64,000 nt of DNA, taken from NCBI GenBank assembly GCA_012295275.1, contig CM022677.1, positions 737,797 to 801,796 on the forward strand, in the 5' to 3' direction. Position numbers and translations under genes: made by a program. Shown here one piece after another: positions 22,533 to 35,791 of this stretch. This DNA comes from Chrysomallon squamiferum (Eukaryota; Mollusca; Gastropoda; Neomphalida; Peltospiridae). The notes beneath the pieces were generated by a model. The model saw only the letters and a list, made by a program, of their open reading frames with translations, made no database searches and had not been told where the DNA came from. Every line of letters starts with the position of its first letter. Within the stretch, counting starts at the first letter, position 1.

Positions 22533-22769
22533 GAGTAGAAGAAGAACAAGAAGATTGAATACTGCCAGCGCTTTATTTTTGTTATTTCTTTCTTTTTCTT
22601 TTCTTTTCTTTTATTATTATTTTTATTTTTTATTTTATTTTTTAATTCTTTTTCTTTCTTTTTTTTTTTTATTTTTTTTTCTCATGTTTTTATCTTATTT
22701 TTTTTTTTATCATCTTTTTCTTTTACGTTTTACATATTTTATTTTATTTATTCTTTTTTCATTTGTTAT

Positions 22770-22777
22770 TATTATCA

Positions 22778-22836
<59 letters not shown>

Positions 22837-22838
22837 GC
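22770..22838. repeat. (ATT)n microsatellite
   Basis: Tandem ATT ending in GCCATCGTCATCGTTATT, the reverse of the AAT tract at 9518. A related ATT run lies at 23363-23420. Confidence 0.9.
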
Positions 22839-22910
22839 CATCGTCATCGTTATTTAGCGCACGCAATAAGAACAACAAAGATAAATAGACATCGGTTCGT
22901 TAAAGCGATC

Positions 22911-23028
22911 GTCTACGGCCACACCACGTTGAAAACACCGGTTCTCGTCCGATCACCGAAGTTAAGCAACGCAGGGCTCGGACAGTACTTGGATGGGTGA
23001 CCGCCTGGGAACACCGAGTGCCGTAGAC
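22911..23028 (+). rRNA. 5S ribosomal RNA gene, complete
   Basis: 118 bases with standard animal 5S structure: 5' end GTCTACGGCC pairs with 3' end GCCGTAGAC, and TTCTCGTCCGATCACCGAAG is the conserved loop region. The product is a structural RNA of the large ribosomal subunit. The internal Pol III promoter is present: A-box region AGTTAAGCAAC (22960-22970) and C-box GGATGGGTGACCGCCTGGGA (22991-23010). A TTTT terminator follows at 23034. It could be functional. It lies 2.09 kb downstream of an interrupted 5S gene in the same orientation, and both are followed by TTTC-rich DNA and an X subrepeat, suggesting a 5S tandem unit. Alternatively it is a dispersed copy within repeats. Confidence 0.93.
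22960..23010 (+). promoter_or_regulatory. 5S internal control region (Pol III type 1)
   Basis: Covers the A-box-like AGTTAAGCAAC and the C-box GGATGGGTGACCGCCTGGGA inside the 5S gene, where TFIIIA binds in animals. Both match the common animal sequence. Confidence 0.75.
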
Positions 23029-23033
23029 AAACC

Positions 23034-23037
23034 TTTT
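23034..23037 (+). terminator. Pol III T-run terminator of the 5S gene
   Basis: First TTTT on the coding strand, six bases after the end of the 5S gene, followed by more T-rich sequence. Confidence 0.7.
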
Positions 23038-23077
23038 ACTTTTCTTTTGTTTTCTTTTCTTTCTTACTTTCTTCGTT

Positions 23078-23109
<32 letters not shown>

Positions 23110-23366
23110 TTTTTCTTATTTTAAGAGCAACAGCAAGAGCCAATTGACATCGGTAGCGAGTGTGTGTGTGGGCGCAGGTTTTGGAGTGACCGTGTTGTGT
23201 ATGTCTGATTGTGTGTGTACGTATGTTTGTTATTTCAGAAAGCGCCTGTGTGTGTGCGTGTGCGTGTGTGCGCGTGCCGGTTCGAAAAAGGTATCTTCCA
23301 GCGTAAAATTGAATTGCGAGATCACGATGGCGCGATAATTAATGTATTTTCATTTCGATTTTATTA

Positions 23367-23419
<53 letters not shown>

Positions 23420-23640
23420 GCCATCGTTATCGTTGTCGTTATTCAGCGCATGCAATAAGAACGAAGATAAATAGACGTCGGTTCGTCTTTTTTTTTTCCT
23501 TGTTTTTTTTTTTTTCTTTTCTTTCTTTCTTTTTCTTTCAAATTTGCAGTCACTGCCGGACAATTCGGCAGTTGCTTCATCTAATGACGAATAACCTACC
23601 CATTTACAATTGACCAGGTTCTCTTCGAACATTAAAAATG
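23038..23640. repeat. Post-5S spacer with inverted X, ATT tract and single-copy block
   Basis: TTTC-rich tract, then inverted X (23183-23362), ATT microsatellite (23363-23420), and sequence reversed from the 9300-9480 region (AGATAAATAGACGTCGGTTC; CGGACAATTCGGCAGTTGC). No gene is visible. Confidence 0.7.
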
Positions 23641-23671
23641 ATTTATTTGTTTATGTTCAGAACATTTTTTA

Positions 23672-25919
23672 TTGACGGAAAGCTGTAATCTTGAGGATGT
23701 ACCCGGAAAACAAGATGAGCCCCAACCTGGACCGAGTTGCAACCCACAATACGTTACTGCTTCCCCAGAACCACACAATCTATTGGATAGCAGTTCACTC
23801 TGCGGAGAAGATTCAGAGGAACCTGCCATTCCAATATTGACAAAACCACCCATGAAAACCAGACAAACAAAAAACTGCCAGTCATGCAAGTTATTAAATA
23901 ACTCCTAAAACAGCTACAGCTTCAAAGGTCTTCACACATTGCAATCCGAGATGTGAGAGTTCAGCAAAAGAAAAAGGGATATGTAACATTCTTAAACCAA
24001 ACAATCAGACGGAAAGAGGAACAGATAGCAAAATTTCAAGAACAATGTACCGTTTCAAAGGTGATCATGCATTAGGCAAAATCTACTCTGTCAAACTTTA
24101 AAAAACCCACGAACAACTGAAAAAGTACCACAGCGAAAAAAAGAATAAAACTGAATCAGAAACTCTGCTCTCTGCCAAAAACGAAATTTCTGAACTTAAA
24201 ATAAAACTTGAAATAAAACAAAAGGAGATAATTGATCTCCAGAGAGATAAAATCCTGCTTGAAGAAAAGCTTCATGAGTCGGTTAGTAAACTAAAATTGA
24301 CAAAGTATAATGGAAAGGTCTATTCTGCAGACCTAAGAATGATGGTATTTGATGCCGTTGTTAATCAGGTGCCAACCAGCAATATCCCTGTTCTTCTTCA
24401 GAAGTTTGTTTTGGCGGTGTGGTGTTCCACTGAAGGACATCCCACACAGAACCACTACTGAGGCAATGACAAGGGAACTTGGAGTAATAACGGAATTACA
24501 GGCAGCTGAAGCTGTAATTGAAAATAAAAGCTGCACACTTGGTTTTGATGCCACAACACAGGAGGCACACATGTGAAAGTGTCCACATTGCCACACCAGA
24601 GAACTGTTATGTTGCTGCAGTTGATGAACTGGCTGGTGGGACTGCTGATGATTACCATGAGCACATATCTGACTCCATTAAGAACTTACTAGAACATACT
24701 CAAAATTTCATGAGGATGATTATCAAACTGCAAGAACAAAAATAATTTCTAATATTTGCAATACCCTTACTGATCGATGCCATGCAAATCATGCTGCAAT
24801 TCAGCTTCTGAATGAAACGTGGAGCAAAACACTCAATGAATTAAATTGCCATTTGCATCCATTGGACTCAATTGCAACAAAAACTCGTGCTGCTCTAAAG
24901 GTATGTGAAGCAGAAATCAGAATAGAAAAGAAACTTAAAGGGACAGACTGTTTGGCTGGAAACATAGTCGTGCAGATGAACAAAATGAGGTTTATGGATA
25001 GCAAGGGTGATCCTCGTGCTTTCATCATTTTTCTGGACCACGAAAACTTGGCACGTGGGATCTTACCCAGATACAGAGGTAACCGCCTACATATCCTTTT
25101 TCATATATGTGGCGTTTTCACTCGCTTCCATAATTTATTCACGAGCTTTCTGCAGAAGGGTGTATCTTGTGATGGTTTACGGCATAGCATCCTAGCAGAC
25201 TTTGTGTCTGTTCCTGCACAAGTGGAAATGCAGGTGCTTGCACTTATTTGGAAACTCCTCAGTGGACCTTGGATGACCAAGTTCTACCAATCAGCAGTTG
25301 CCCCAGAACAAGTAAACCACATTCAGTGCATTGAGCTTGTCAAGCAAGTTATTGCCAAACTGAAAGTCAGTGCACAGTCCCCTGAAGACGCTCTGTCATG
25401 CCAGATAGATTTTTTTGGACATATAATTTTGCAAGAACCAACTAAGTAGCACCTAAAGACATCTCCCTGTTTGCGAACATGATGAAGAGTTGTTTGTATG
25501 CAACAGTTGTTGTCCTTGAACGGCAGTACAACAGATACTTCCACTGCGATCTCACTGAGAGACTGAGGGATGAGACAAGGTCGGCCAGATGTCACAACAT
25601 TGATGCAGAAGAGATCATGGGGATGTTTAGTTCCTTACAGAAGAAATCCCCAAATGCTACTCTCTGCTACATCTCATGTAAAATGAGGGCCATCAAAAAC
25701 AGGACAGTGGATTATCTTGATGCCCTAGACGCGGAGACAAGAGATCGTATTATTAAAACGGCGATCCACATGGGCCAACAACACAGACAGGACAGGCGTA
25801 CCAAGCAGAAGAATCTGAGGAAAGAACAAAACAGGAGACAAGTACAGAAGCTGCAGGCAACGGAGACCACAGAGAGGAACAGATTGGAGAGAAGATTGAA
25901 AAGTGTAGTAATCCTTTAA
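23672..25919 (+). pseudogene. Broken gene of an unnamed invertebrate family, coiled coil plus conserved core
   Basis: A coding trail in changing frames over 2.2 kb. In order: an acidic, Pro-rich N-terminus (DEPQPGPSC, then NCQSCKL); a coiled coil at about 24110-24310 (LSAKNEISELKIKLEIKQKE); and a conserved core with LGFDATTQE, VAAVDELAGGTADDYHEHI, NTLTDRCHANHAAIQLLN, LNELNCHLHPLDSIA, LARGILPRYRGNRLHILFHI and GPWMTKFYQSA (24853-25449 is one open frame). A C-terminal part (25479-25919) has DAEEIMGMFSSLQKK and a basic tail. I recall similar uncharacterised proteins in other marine invertebrates but know no name. Asp residues in FDATTQ and LTDR recall DDE enzymes, which is speculation. At least four breaks make it non-functional as assembled. 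Confidence 0.6.
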
Positions 25920-26177
25920 CTATTTTTGCTATAAACTTTTAAAATCGTGTATTTACTAACAACTTTACAGTACTTTTTTTATGAATGTAACAATTTCATG
26001 CAGTTACTAACAATTTAACTGTTACTCTTTCATAGAAAGACTTAATGCAGAAATTATTAACACAAGCCATACTATATAACTGAAGGAAAAAGCAGTCTCT
26101 ATAATTAAGTTTTGTGTTTCAATTCTACCTACAAATACAAATGTAAATATAATTATTTTAATATTTATGCGGAGTTA
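25920..26177. other. AT-rich interval, no gene seen
   Basis: AT-rich DNA between the broken plus-strand gene and the minus-strand coiled-coil gene. No signal is recognised. Confidence 0.5.
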
Positions 26178-28087
26178 CCTTTCTTTTCAACTTCTCCCTG
26201 TCATCGTTAATATGTTCAATATGGCTACATAGCTGTGTAAGTTCTGTTTCGTGTCTGCCTATCTGTTCTTGTAGAGCTGACATTCATCGTTGTCTTTTTC
26301 TACGTCTTCTCCGAGACGTTGAACGACTTTGTGATCAACATCGTGGAGAGGAAAGTCTTTTCTTTCTGCAATGGCTGACTCCAGTTCTGTGACAACTCGG
26401 GAAAATTCTGCGTTTATTTCATTACCTATTTCTAAAACAACCAAAAAAACCTCCCCCCAAAAACCATTTATAATTATTCTCAGTTTTAATGTTGTGTATA
26501 CGTTATTTAGTAATTAAAGAAAAAAAACACATGAACAAATTTTAATTTTATTTGTAAATTTAATTCTATTTTTCTCTTCTGATCAAATTAACTGATATCT
26601 CATTTTAACTATATATTTATTTGGAACTTTTCTTTTTAATTCCTTCATTCCTTCTCACAGTAAGAAAATGAGAAAAATATCAAATTTTAATTATATATTT
26701 ATTTGTTACTTTCTTTTTAATGCCTTCTAGCAGTAAGTAAACGAGAAAAAAAAGTTATTATAATTTAATATTTCAAAAAATTGAACAAATTTTAATATGT
26801 TGCTATTTATATAATACATTAAAATTAAAATTAATACACTTTTAAAACAGTTGGACATCTATCTAAAACAGCCAAAACTGTACAGTCAAAAAATAAATAT
26901 AAAAGTAAATGATTACCAGGTCTCGCAGACTGGGAGCCATTTGCATTATTCTCGTTGATACTTCCTCCATCATCGCTTTTGTCCGATCATCTTCTTCTCT
27001 ATACAGAAATGAAAAGAAAAAAAACAACGTTCAAATGTCTTTACACTTTCTGGAATTTGGTATTTTCAAAAAATTCCTAGAAATTATTTCTTAGTCTTTC
27101 ATTAAACACAGTAAAGAACAGCAAGCTAATGGTGTTGTTTTACATCTGAATAATGACTGACTTGACTCATACAATGAAAGAAAAAATGGTTAAATGTCTT
27201 CGCATATTTCTGGAACATCGGGTTTTCAGGAATCTTTTCATGTCCATTAAAAACAGTGTAAAACCAGCAAACAAATGGTATTATTTTATAATACATAATG
27301 ACAAGCCAAAACTATGTTTCATTATATTATATTATTGTTTTTATTATTCATTAAAAACAGTGAAGAACAGCCAACTCACACTATATATTATTTAATAAAG
27401 ACCACTGACCTGATGACATTAATCTGGTGTCTGTCTGTTTTCTTCATCAGCTCTGTAATGACATTCATTGACGCGTTCCTCTAGAATCACTAAAATATTT
27501 AAAGTTTTGAATGGTTTTTGGATATAACAGTCTATAAGTAAATTAAAAAACATACAGACTAAATTCTCTTAGTATTCAAAATAACAACAGACATTTTTTT
27601 TTTTATGAATTTGAATTAGTATATACTGTATTTATTGAACCTATATATTCTTTGTTTTAGTGTCTGCTTAAGAAAACATCATCAATAAATAATCAAATAA
27701 ATACATAAATAACCAAATAAGGCAGAAAGTAAATATATAATAATAAAAAAATTTAAATTTAAATTTGGTCATCAGATTAACGTAAATAATTTTTTTAAAT
27801 CTTTTCCAGAAATATAGCCTGAGTAGCTTTAAGTCATCACCAAGAGTTAGTGCCAGACATGTTATTTTCTAGTCGGGCTATATTCTTATTACTGTTACCA
27901 GAATAACAACATTAAAAGTCAGGTGGAGATTTAGTTTCATGCTAATGCTAGGACAAAAAAAATCATTTGTTACCTGACATTTAGTCACTTGTTTTTCTAA
28001 CTGATCTCTTTCAGCTATTACATGTGCCAACCTGTTGTTCAGCTCGATTATCTCCCATTTCAGAGAGGTCTAGGCCGCCTGGTGAAG
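26178..28087 (-). CDS. Candidate multi-exon coiled-coil protein, partial
   Basis: Three minus-strand exons join in phase. Exon a (28087-27974, CCCAG acceptor, GTAAC donor) encodes EIIELNNRLAHVIAERDQLE. Exon b (27480-27410, donor GTCAG) encodes MNVITELMKKTDRHQINVI. Exon c (26998-26917, TATAG acceptor, GTAATC donor) encodes EEDDRTKAMMEEVSTRIMQM. A fourth coding block (about 26427-26178) has GNEINAEFSRVVTELESAIA in one frame and ALQEQIGRHETELTQLCSHI in another before a GTAACT donor, so it contains a frame break or an unseen intron. An in-frame TAG near the start of exon a is avoided if the AG just after it is the acceptor. All exons predict charged helices. Start, end and function are unknown, and a pseudogene is possible. 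Confidence 0.45.
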
Positions 28088-30281
<2,194 letters not shown>

Positions 30282-30299
30282 TTTTTTTTTTTTTTTTTT
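30282..30299 (-). other. Oligo(A) tail of the prolyl hydroxylase copy
   Basis: An 18-base T run on the plus strand, reading as oligo(A) on the minus strand 79 bases after the stop codon at 30378. On the minus strand the preceding bases read CATTTATTAAAA, holding an ATTAAA-like signal at the junction. This fits a retroposed mRNA but could be a chance T run in AT-rich DNA. Confidence 0.5.
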
Positions 30300-30377
30300 A
30301 ATAAATGCCTATGGAAAATATTTACAAACAACAAATTAATCAATAAGCAAGAAATCTATTTCTAGGATCTGCGCACA

Positions 30378-31865
30378 TTAAAAGTTGCATCGTATTTCAT
30401 TTATTTTTTCTGGATTTGTGGAACATGGTCGCTTGAATACTTGCTCTTTTTCTATAATCCAGTAAGTTGATACCCATTTAGAGCCAATAAAAAAGGGACA
30501 AGCTCCATGAATTGTCATTTTGTTAGATGAACCATTCCGATATAAATTATACCAAAATATAGCTGCACCTGCTTTAGGTTTTATTCTAAGGAAAGATAAG
30601 GAAACACTGTTGCACCTCCTTCTACATCATTCAAATAGTTTAACCACGTGGCAATTCTGTTTTCACCGGAAGAATATGCTATGTTGAAATAGTCAGTATG
30701 AGCCGTGAACTGTCTGCCTATTCCGTAGTTTGCCACCTGAAGTGGCTCTGAAGATTTCATTGAAAGACATGTGATTGCTTCAATTCGTTTCTGAATTCTC
30801 GTGTCTGCTTCTGTGAAAGCTCTTCCTAAAAATGTATTTTTGCTAATTCTTATCTCAGATTTGAAAATGTTTCCATAGTGATTGATTTTAGATGCTTGTA
30901 AAAGTGGCATGGTAACTGTTTTAATGTCTTTAATTGCAGCATTACTGATAAAATCATGATAGAGAACAATTTTCGGTGAGAAATGCAGAATCTCTTCTTT
31001 AGCAGGCTTAAGAATTAGAAACGGATTTTTGTTGTTGTAATGGTAGCGACATTTCAGACGATGTGTCTGTCGTATTTTAATAACGTCTTCACCATGACAG
31101 AGAGCATTATTATTATTATTGTTTTTTCTTTAACTCTGGCATTTTCTTTTCTCTTTTCTGCCCTTGAATATTTTTCCTTCTGTTCGGAGCACGTTCAAGT
31201 CCAGGAGCTAAAATTAACTGTTCATTTGTCAGATTTAAGACTTTCTCTATCTGTCCCGCTAATTCTCTACCGTTAATTTCATAGTCATGAAATACGCTCT
31301 GAATTGTTTCCGTTCTTTGTTTCTCTAGACTTATGTCCATCCAAATATGCACATAGTTGTATTTTTTCATTTTGTAAGCAAGGCGACCTAAGTGATAACA
31401 GTCTTCTGCTGATAATCTCTGTATATATCGTTCATATATAAAACCGTCTCCTAATCTTGTCGCATTTAATTTGTATGTGTCTTGAAGTCTTAACTTGGAA
31501 GATGTTCACGACTTTTTTGTAGCTCAGTTAATTCTGTCTGGGACGTAATACTTTCGTCAAGAATAGGCTGTACATCTCGTTCTCAGTCCAACGTGAAACG
31601 TTTAATATATAAAAATGCACCAATTGGATTTGCTATGTAACGATTTGGATCTTTTAGTTCTGTTGAACACTGATGTTCATTTTGATCTGAAATTGTTTTC
31701 AACTTTTCCAATTTAGTTCTTTCTTCATAAACATGACTGAAATTTCTTAATGCTTTTGCCAAGTCTCTTCCTGCTAGTACAGACCTGTAGAGATGTGATA
31801 CGGACGTAAACAGTTCTGAATTCACAGCTGATAAAAGCAAAACTAAAATAATGAACTGCTGATAG
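30378..31865 (-). pseudogene. Prolyl 4-hydroxylase alpha subunit, intronless broken copy
   Basis: Collagen prolyl 4-hydroxylase alpha hydroxylates proline in collagen in the ER, using Fe(II) and 2-oxoglutarate. Minus-strand order: a hydrophobic leader (FIILVLLLSA); the N-terminal domain (NPIGAFLYIKRFTLD); the peptide-binding domain (LQDTYKLNATRLGDG, ..LSAEDCYHLGRLAYK, HIWMD); CRYHYNNKNPFLILKPAKEE; and the catalytic domain. Active-site residues remain: His 30698-30700 and Asp 30692-30694 (AHTD), distal His 30507-30509 (IHGACP), Lys 30477-30479 (GSKWV). Defects: Trp-to-TGA at 31583-31585, a gap of about ten residues plus frame change near 31490, a frame change in an AAT run near 31110, and a one-base loss near 30588. 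No introns interrupt it and no in-frame ATG precedes the leader. A processed pseudogene is most likely; assembly errors in a real intronless gene are the alternative. Confidence 0.85.
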
Positions 31866-32102
31866 ATATGTGAAGGTATCCTACTACTGATATGAATACC
31901 TAAATATCTGGTATAAAAATGGAGTTATGATGATTTAATTCTAAACATATGTCAGTTTAAATTTCGCAGTTTATTAAGCTGGTGGGGGGATAAAACGACA
32001 CGTTTCATTATTTTATATTTCATTTTATTTGTTTATTTCGTTTATTTTATTATTTTTACTTTTTCTTATTTGTTGTACATTTGTTTTTGTCTTTGAGTTT
32101 AT

Positions 32103-32199
<97 letters not shown>

Positions 32200-32720
32200 T
32201 TGGTGTGTTATGTTTCTGTTATCCTTTGATTATATGTAACTACCTATTTTTCTATTTATCTGTCTGACTGTCTACCTATGGAAATTATAGAATAAAGTAA
32301 CATAAAGACAAAAAAGAAAAAGAAAAAACACTCCTCAAGAAAACAGGAAAAAAAATAGTTTAAAATGTGCATTACAGCTGTCATTTAGAAGTGGCGCACC
32401 TCTCACGTTATGAAGATTTAGAAGGATTGTCTGCAGTTCTGTTTCTTCTTCAAAACACATACAAGTTAGATGTCACTACTTATCAATCGTGTATCCAAAC
32501 TGGCCATGTTAAAACATTTTATGTCATTTCTATTTTTTTATTATGATATTTATATTTCTTTAATTTTATTTTATGAATGTGTTTGACTAAATGTCAGTTT
32601 TAATAGATACAAAATGTTTTTATACAAAATAATTACACTTTATTTCATTTTTATTTTTAATTTACATTCTTTCTCTCTGTCGACGACTATATTCTGTGAA
32701 ATATGATGAATCTGTTCTAG
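31866..32720. other. AT-rich interval with GT/GA tract
   Basis: No gene is recognised. The (GT)n(GA)n tract at 32101-32196 is the only notable structure. Confidence 0.6.
32101..32196. repeat. (GT)n-(GA)n compound microsatellite
   Basis: GT repeats to 32126, then about 35 GA repeats. Same design and orientation as 29697-29810. Confidence 0.95.
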
Positions 32721-33015
32721 TATTAAGTAAATAAATACAGGATAGTAACGTGATATTACCAGACATTAAGTAAATAAATACTGTACAATAACGTGATATA
32801 TTAGCAATATTAAGTAAATAAATACTGTACAGTAATGTGATATTAGCAGCATTAAGTAAATAAATACTGTACAGTAACGTGATAGTAGCAGTATTAAGTA
32901 AATAAGTACTGTACAGTAACGTGATATTAGCAGTATTAAGTAAATAAATACTGTACAGTGACGTGATATTAGTAGCATTAAGTAAACAAATATGTACAGT
33001 GATGTGTGATATTAA
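32721..33015. repeat. 42-bp tandem repeat, seven units
   Basis: Unit TATTAAGTAAATAAATACTG then TACAGTAACGTGATATTAGC and AG. Seven units differ by a few substitutions and short indels. The unit length equals that of the 3351-6720 array, but the sequences are unrelated. The 70-residue minus-strand frame across it is a by-product. Confidence 0.9.
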
Positions 33016-34938
33016 TCAAGACGTTAAGAACAATCCTGGAAACCTGGCGACATTAGTAGAAATCACAATAATATGTTTGAAGAGGTGATTCGCCCGCTCA
33101 GAAAGTTATTATCCTGGATCAATGGCATTGACGCCTCATTAATAGAAATAGAAATGATATTTTTTAATAAAGGACGGGCACGGTCACAAAATAAGAATAA
33201 TAGCGAATAAAAAGAAGAATAATGAATGTTAAGAACAATCCTGGAACGATGACGGCCTCATTAATAGAAATATTAATTATTATTATTTTTTATTTGACAT
33301 AGGATATGAACACTAATTGCAATATTTAATAAAAGGCAAAATAATTGTTTTTTTTCGGACAATGTTTTCAGACGTAGATCAAACATTGGTAAATTCCTGC
33401 ACAATAACAAGCAACTTATTGTAGTGTGCGTTGTAAGCTTTGTGATTTTATTTGGTGCATTAATATAAATAAGAAAAAGAAAGCAACAGTAGGGTAAAAA
33501 AAATAAAAACACCGTTTATTTGAAGTTTACGGTCAACGATTGGCTAATAATAAGATACAAAAAAATATATAAATAAATAAATATATTTTAATAAAGATTG
33601 TTATGTTCCTTTATTTTATTTTATTTGTTTTAAACATTATTTAATTTTTGTTTTTATTTATTTATTTATTTTTATTTATTTATTTATTTTCTTTGGGATT
33701 GTATATGCGGGAAAAATGCAGGATGATTGTCGGTCTTTACGGATTTACTTTTTTATTTGATGTTCGAAGAATTTTCGACAGAATTGGTGTAATCGCATTA
33801 AAAAAGTTGCTTAAAGTATTTCATTTTGTGAAGGAGAAAGGTATTACTATTTATTATTATAAATGTTAATGTGTTTGTATTTTTTCGTTTTATTTAATTA
33901 TAATTTAAAAGTCATAGACACCCGATTGAGAACAATATAACTTTATAAGAATATTTATTTATTTATTTATTTATTTATTGTTAATAATAACATTAGCCAG
34001 TGGTTAATGTGAACAACATAAACAACGTCATATAAAGAAGAAATCATGTTTAGTCTTTAATTTTGTTTTACCAATTACTAAATGATGTATCAGCCTGTTG
34101 GGGGCAACTTTTGAGTGGCCAGTAATTAAATTTGTTTTAAAATAAATTGACTTATGTAGCACACACCAAAGAAACACCACACAACAAGGCACAGAGAATT
34201 TGAAATTATTATTATTATTATTATTTGGGGGTTTTTGTTGTTGTTTTTTGGAAATAAACTAGTAAAACTATTAAAAGGAAATATGCTAATTTTGTTTGAC
34301 AGGTTGTTTTCTGTGAAGTAAGTTATGATTTATTATTTTTAAATATTTGCTGACTTGTTCTATAACTATGAAAATATTTAAATGATTTTTTAATACAAAT
34401 TAAAGTTTATAATAGGTGGGGCCCTAAATATTTTCATATTATTTAAGCTAAATACCTGTGTAGCTCTATGTTAACATTAAAAACAAATAAAGATGAAAAC
34501 ACATTTAGGAAATACATAACCAGGTTATTTTATATGCAGACACTGTAAAATATTAATAAAATTATTTGTTATAATAATATACAACGCATAAACACACACA
34601 CACACAGATAATTTGTTATCCTGTTTCTTATTTCCCATCTTTTCTTAATTGTCAATTTTAATTTATTTATTTACATTTTGTTTTGTTTTGTTGTAATTCC
34701 TTCTTTTTCATCTTCTTCTTATTATGATTACTACTATTTATTATTATTATGTTTTATTTTTATTATTATTTTTGTAATCTTTATTATTACTATCCATTAT
34801 ATTTTTCATATCATTACTAATAATTGTTTATTTTGGATGTTTTCCAGGCTATTTGGAGAAAATGTTCCAAATGGATTTAAAGAATGTTTCTGTGAAAATT
34901 CAGATGTGACTGAAATATTTTATCAATTTCTCATCCAG
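33016..34938. other. AT-rich interval, no gene seen
   Basis: Two short phrases recur near 33033 and 33228 (GTTAAGAACAATCCTGGA; CCTCATTAATAGAAAT), suggesting a small local duplication. TTTA repeats lie at 33653-33690 and 33953-33980. No convincing gene. Confidence 0.55.
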
Positions 34939-35757
34939 CTACACAATCATTGACCAGAACCACTGTGTAGAGTGCAAGTGCTGCTGGAATACTGTAATAC
35001 GGATATATCAATGGTTTACATGCAGGAACAAGAAGGAAAGGACAGAGCACCACTGAAGTCTGCAGTTTTGTGAAAACAAGCTGATGCTGGTAAAAACACT
35101 TCATCTGCTACGCTGCAAAACAAAATAACTTGGCAGATGACTGCGATAGCAAAAATAACAGCCAGAAAGTTGAGCAGCAGGTAACATCTGAGTTTGCCGC
35201 TCTGAGAATGAAGCTGGATGTGAAGATAAAGAAAAGAGAGAGAACAAAACAGAGGCTGTAGCTGAAGCAGAACAAGATGAGACTCGGGAAGGCAACATTC
35301 ATGAGAGTGATGTCAGCCACATTGACAGTTCGAAGGACCGAGCTAGTCCTGTACCTGATTCAGACAACACAATTCCAAGTTGTAAGTTTTTTAGCTTATT
35401 TTTATTTCTTAGCAAATAAAATAAGTTTTATAGTAACAACTCTTTACTGATTGTAAAATAGCATAGTAATAATCATTTGTTTGCTATTGTTTTGTTGATT
35501 ATTTAAATTATTATCATTATTATCATTATCATTATAATTAGAATGTACAAAATATATCAAAAATACCCCACACCCCTTTGTGTTTGAATAATCCAGTAAC
35601 TGATAACAGTAAAATTTAAATAATAACAGAAACATTAGTTATTTATTTTTAACAGTTTATTATTTTTATTAGTTTATTTGTATATTTTTATTTCCAGACT
35701 GCAGATACAGTTGGTTAGTGAAGCACTGAGGATAAAGTTTGCTGCAGCTGGAATTAT

Positions 35758-35791
<34 letters not shown>

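Larger units (their letters stand above)
20822..22910. other. 5S spacer made of inverted composite repeats
   Basis: About 2.09 kb between the interrupted and complete 5S genes. It starts with a TTTC/TTCT pyrimidine stretch (20825-20920), then holds the composite repeat of 8.2-10.9 kb in reverse: X, the LINE B RNase H fragment, the A-rich junction, a second X, Y, CAA/AAT tracts. It ends in ATAAATAGACATCGGTTCG just before the 5S gene. No independent gene is visible. Confidence 0.75.

Noticed and set aside
22911-23028. 5S-derived SINE head
   Set aside because: The 5S match is full length with a matched 3' end and its own T-run terminator, rather than a 5S promoter fused to a SINE body. The downstream X repeat is 155 bases away.
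23672-25919. Dada-type DNA transposon targeting small RNA genes, given the nearby 5S
   Set aside because: Attractive by position, but I cannot match the protein to that superfamily, and no terminal repeats or target duplication at the 5S were seen.
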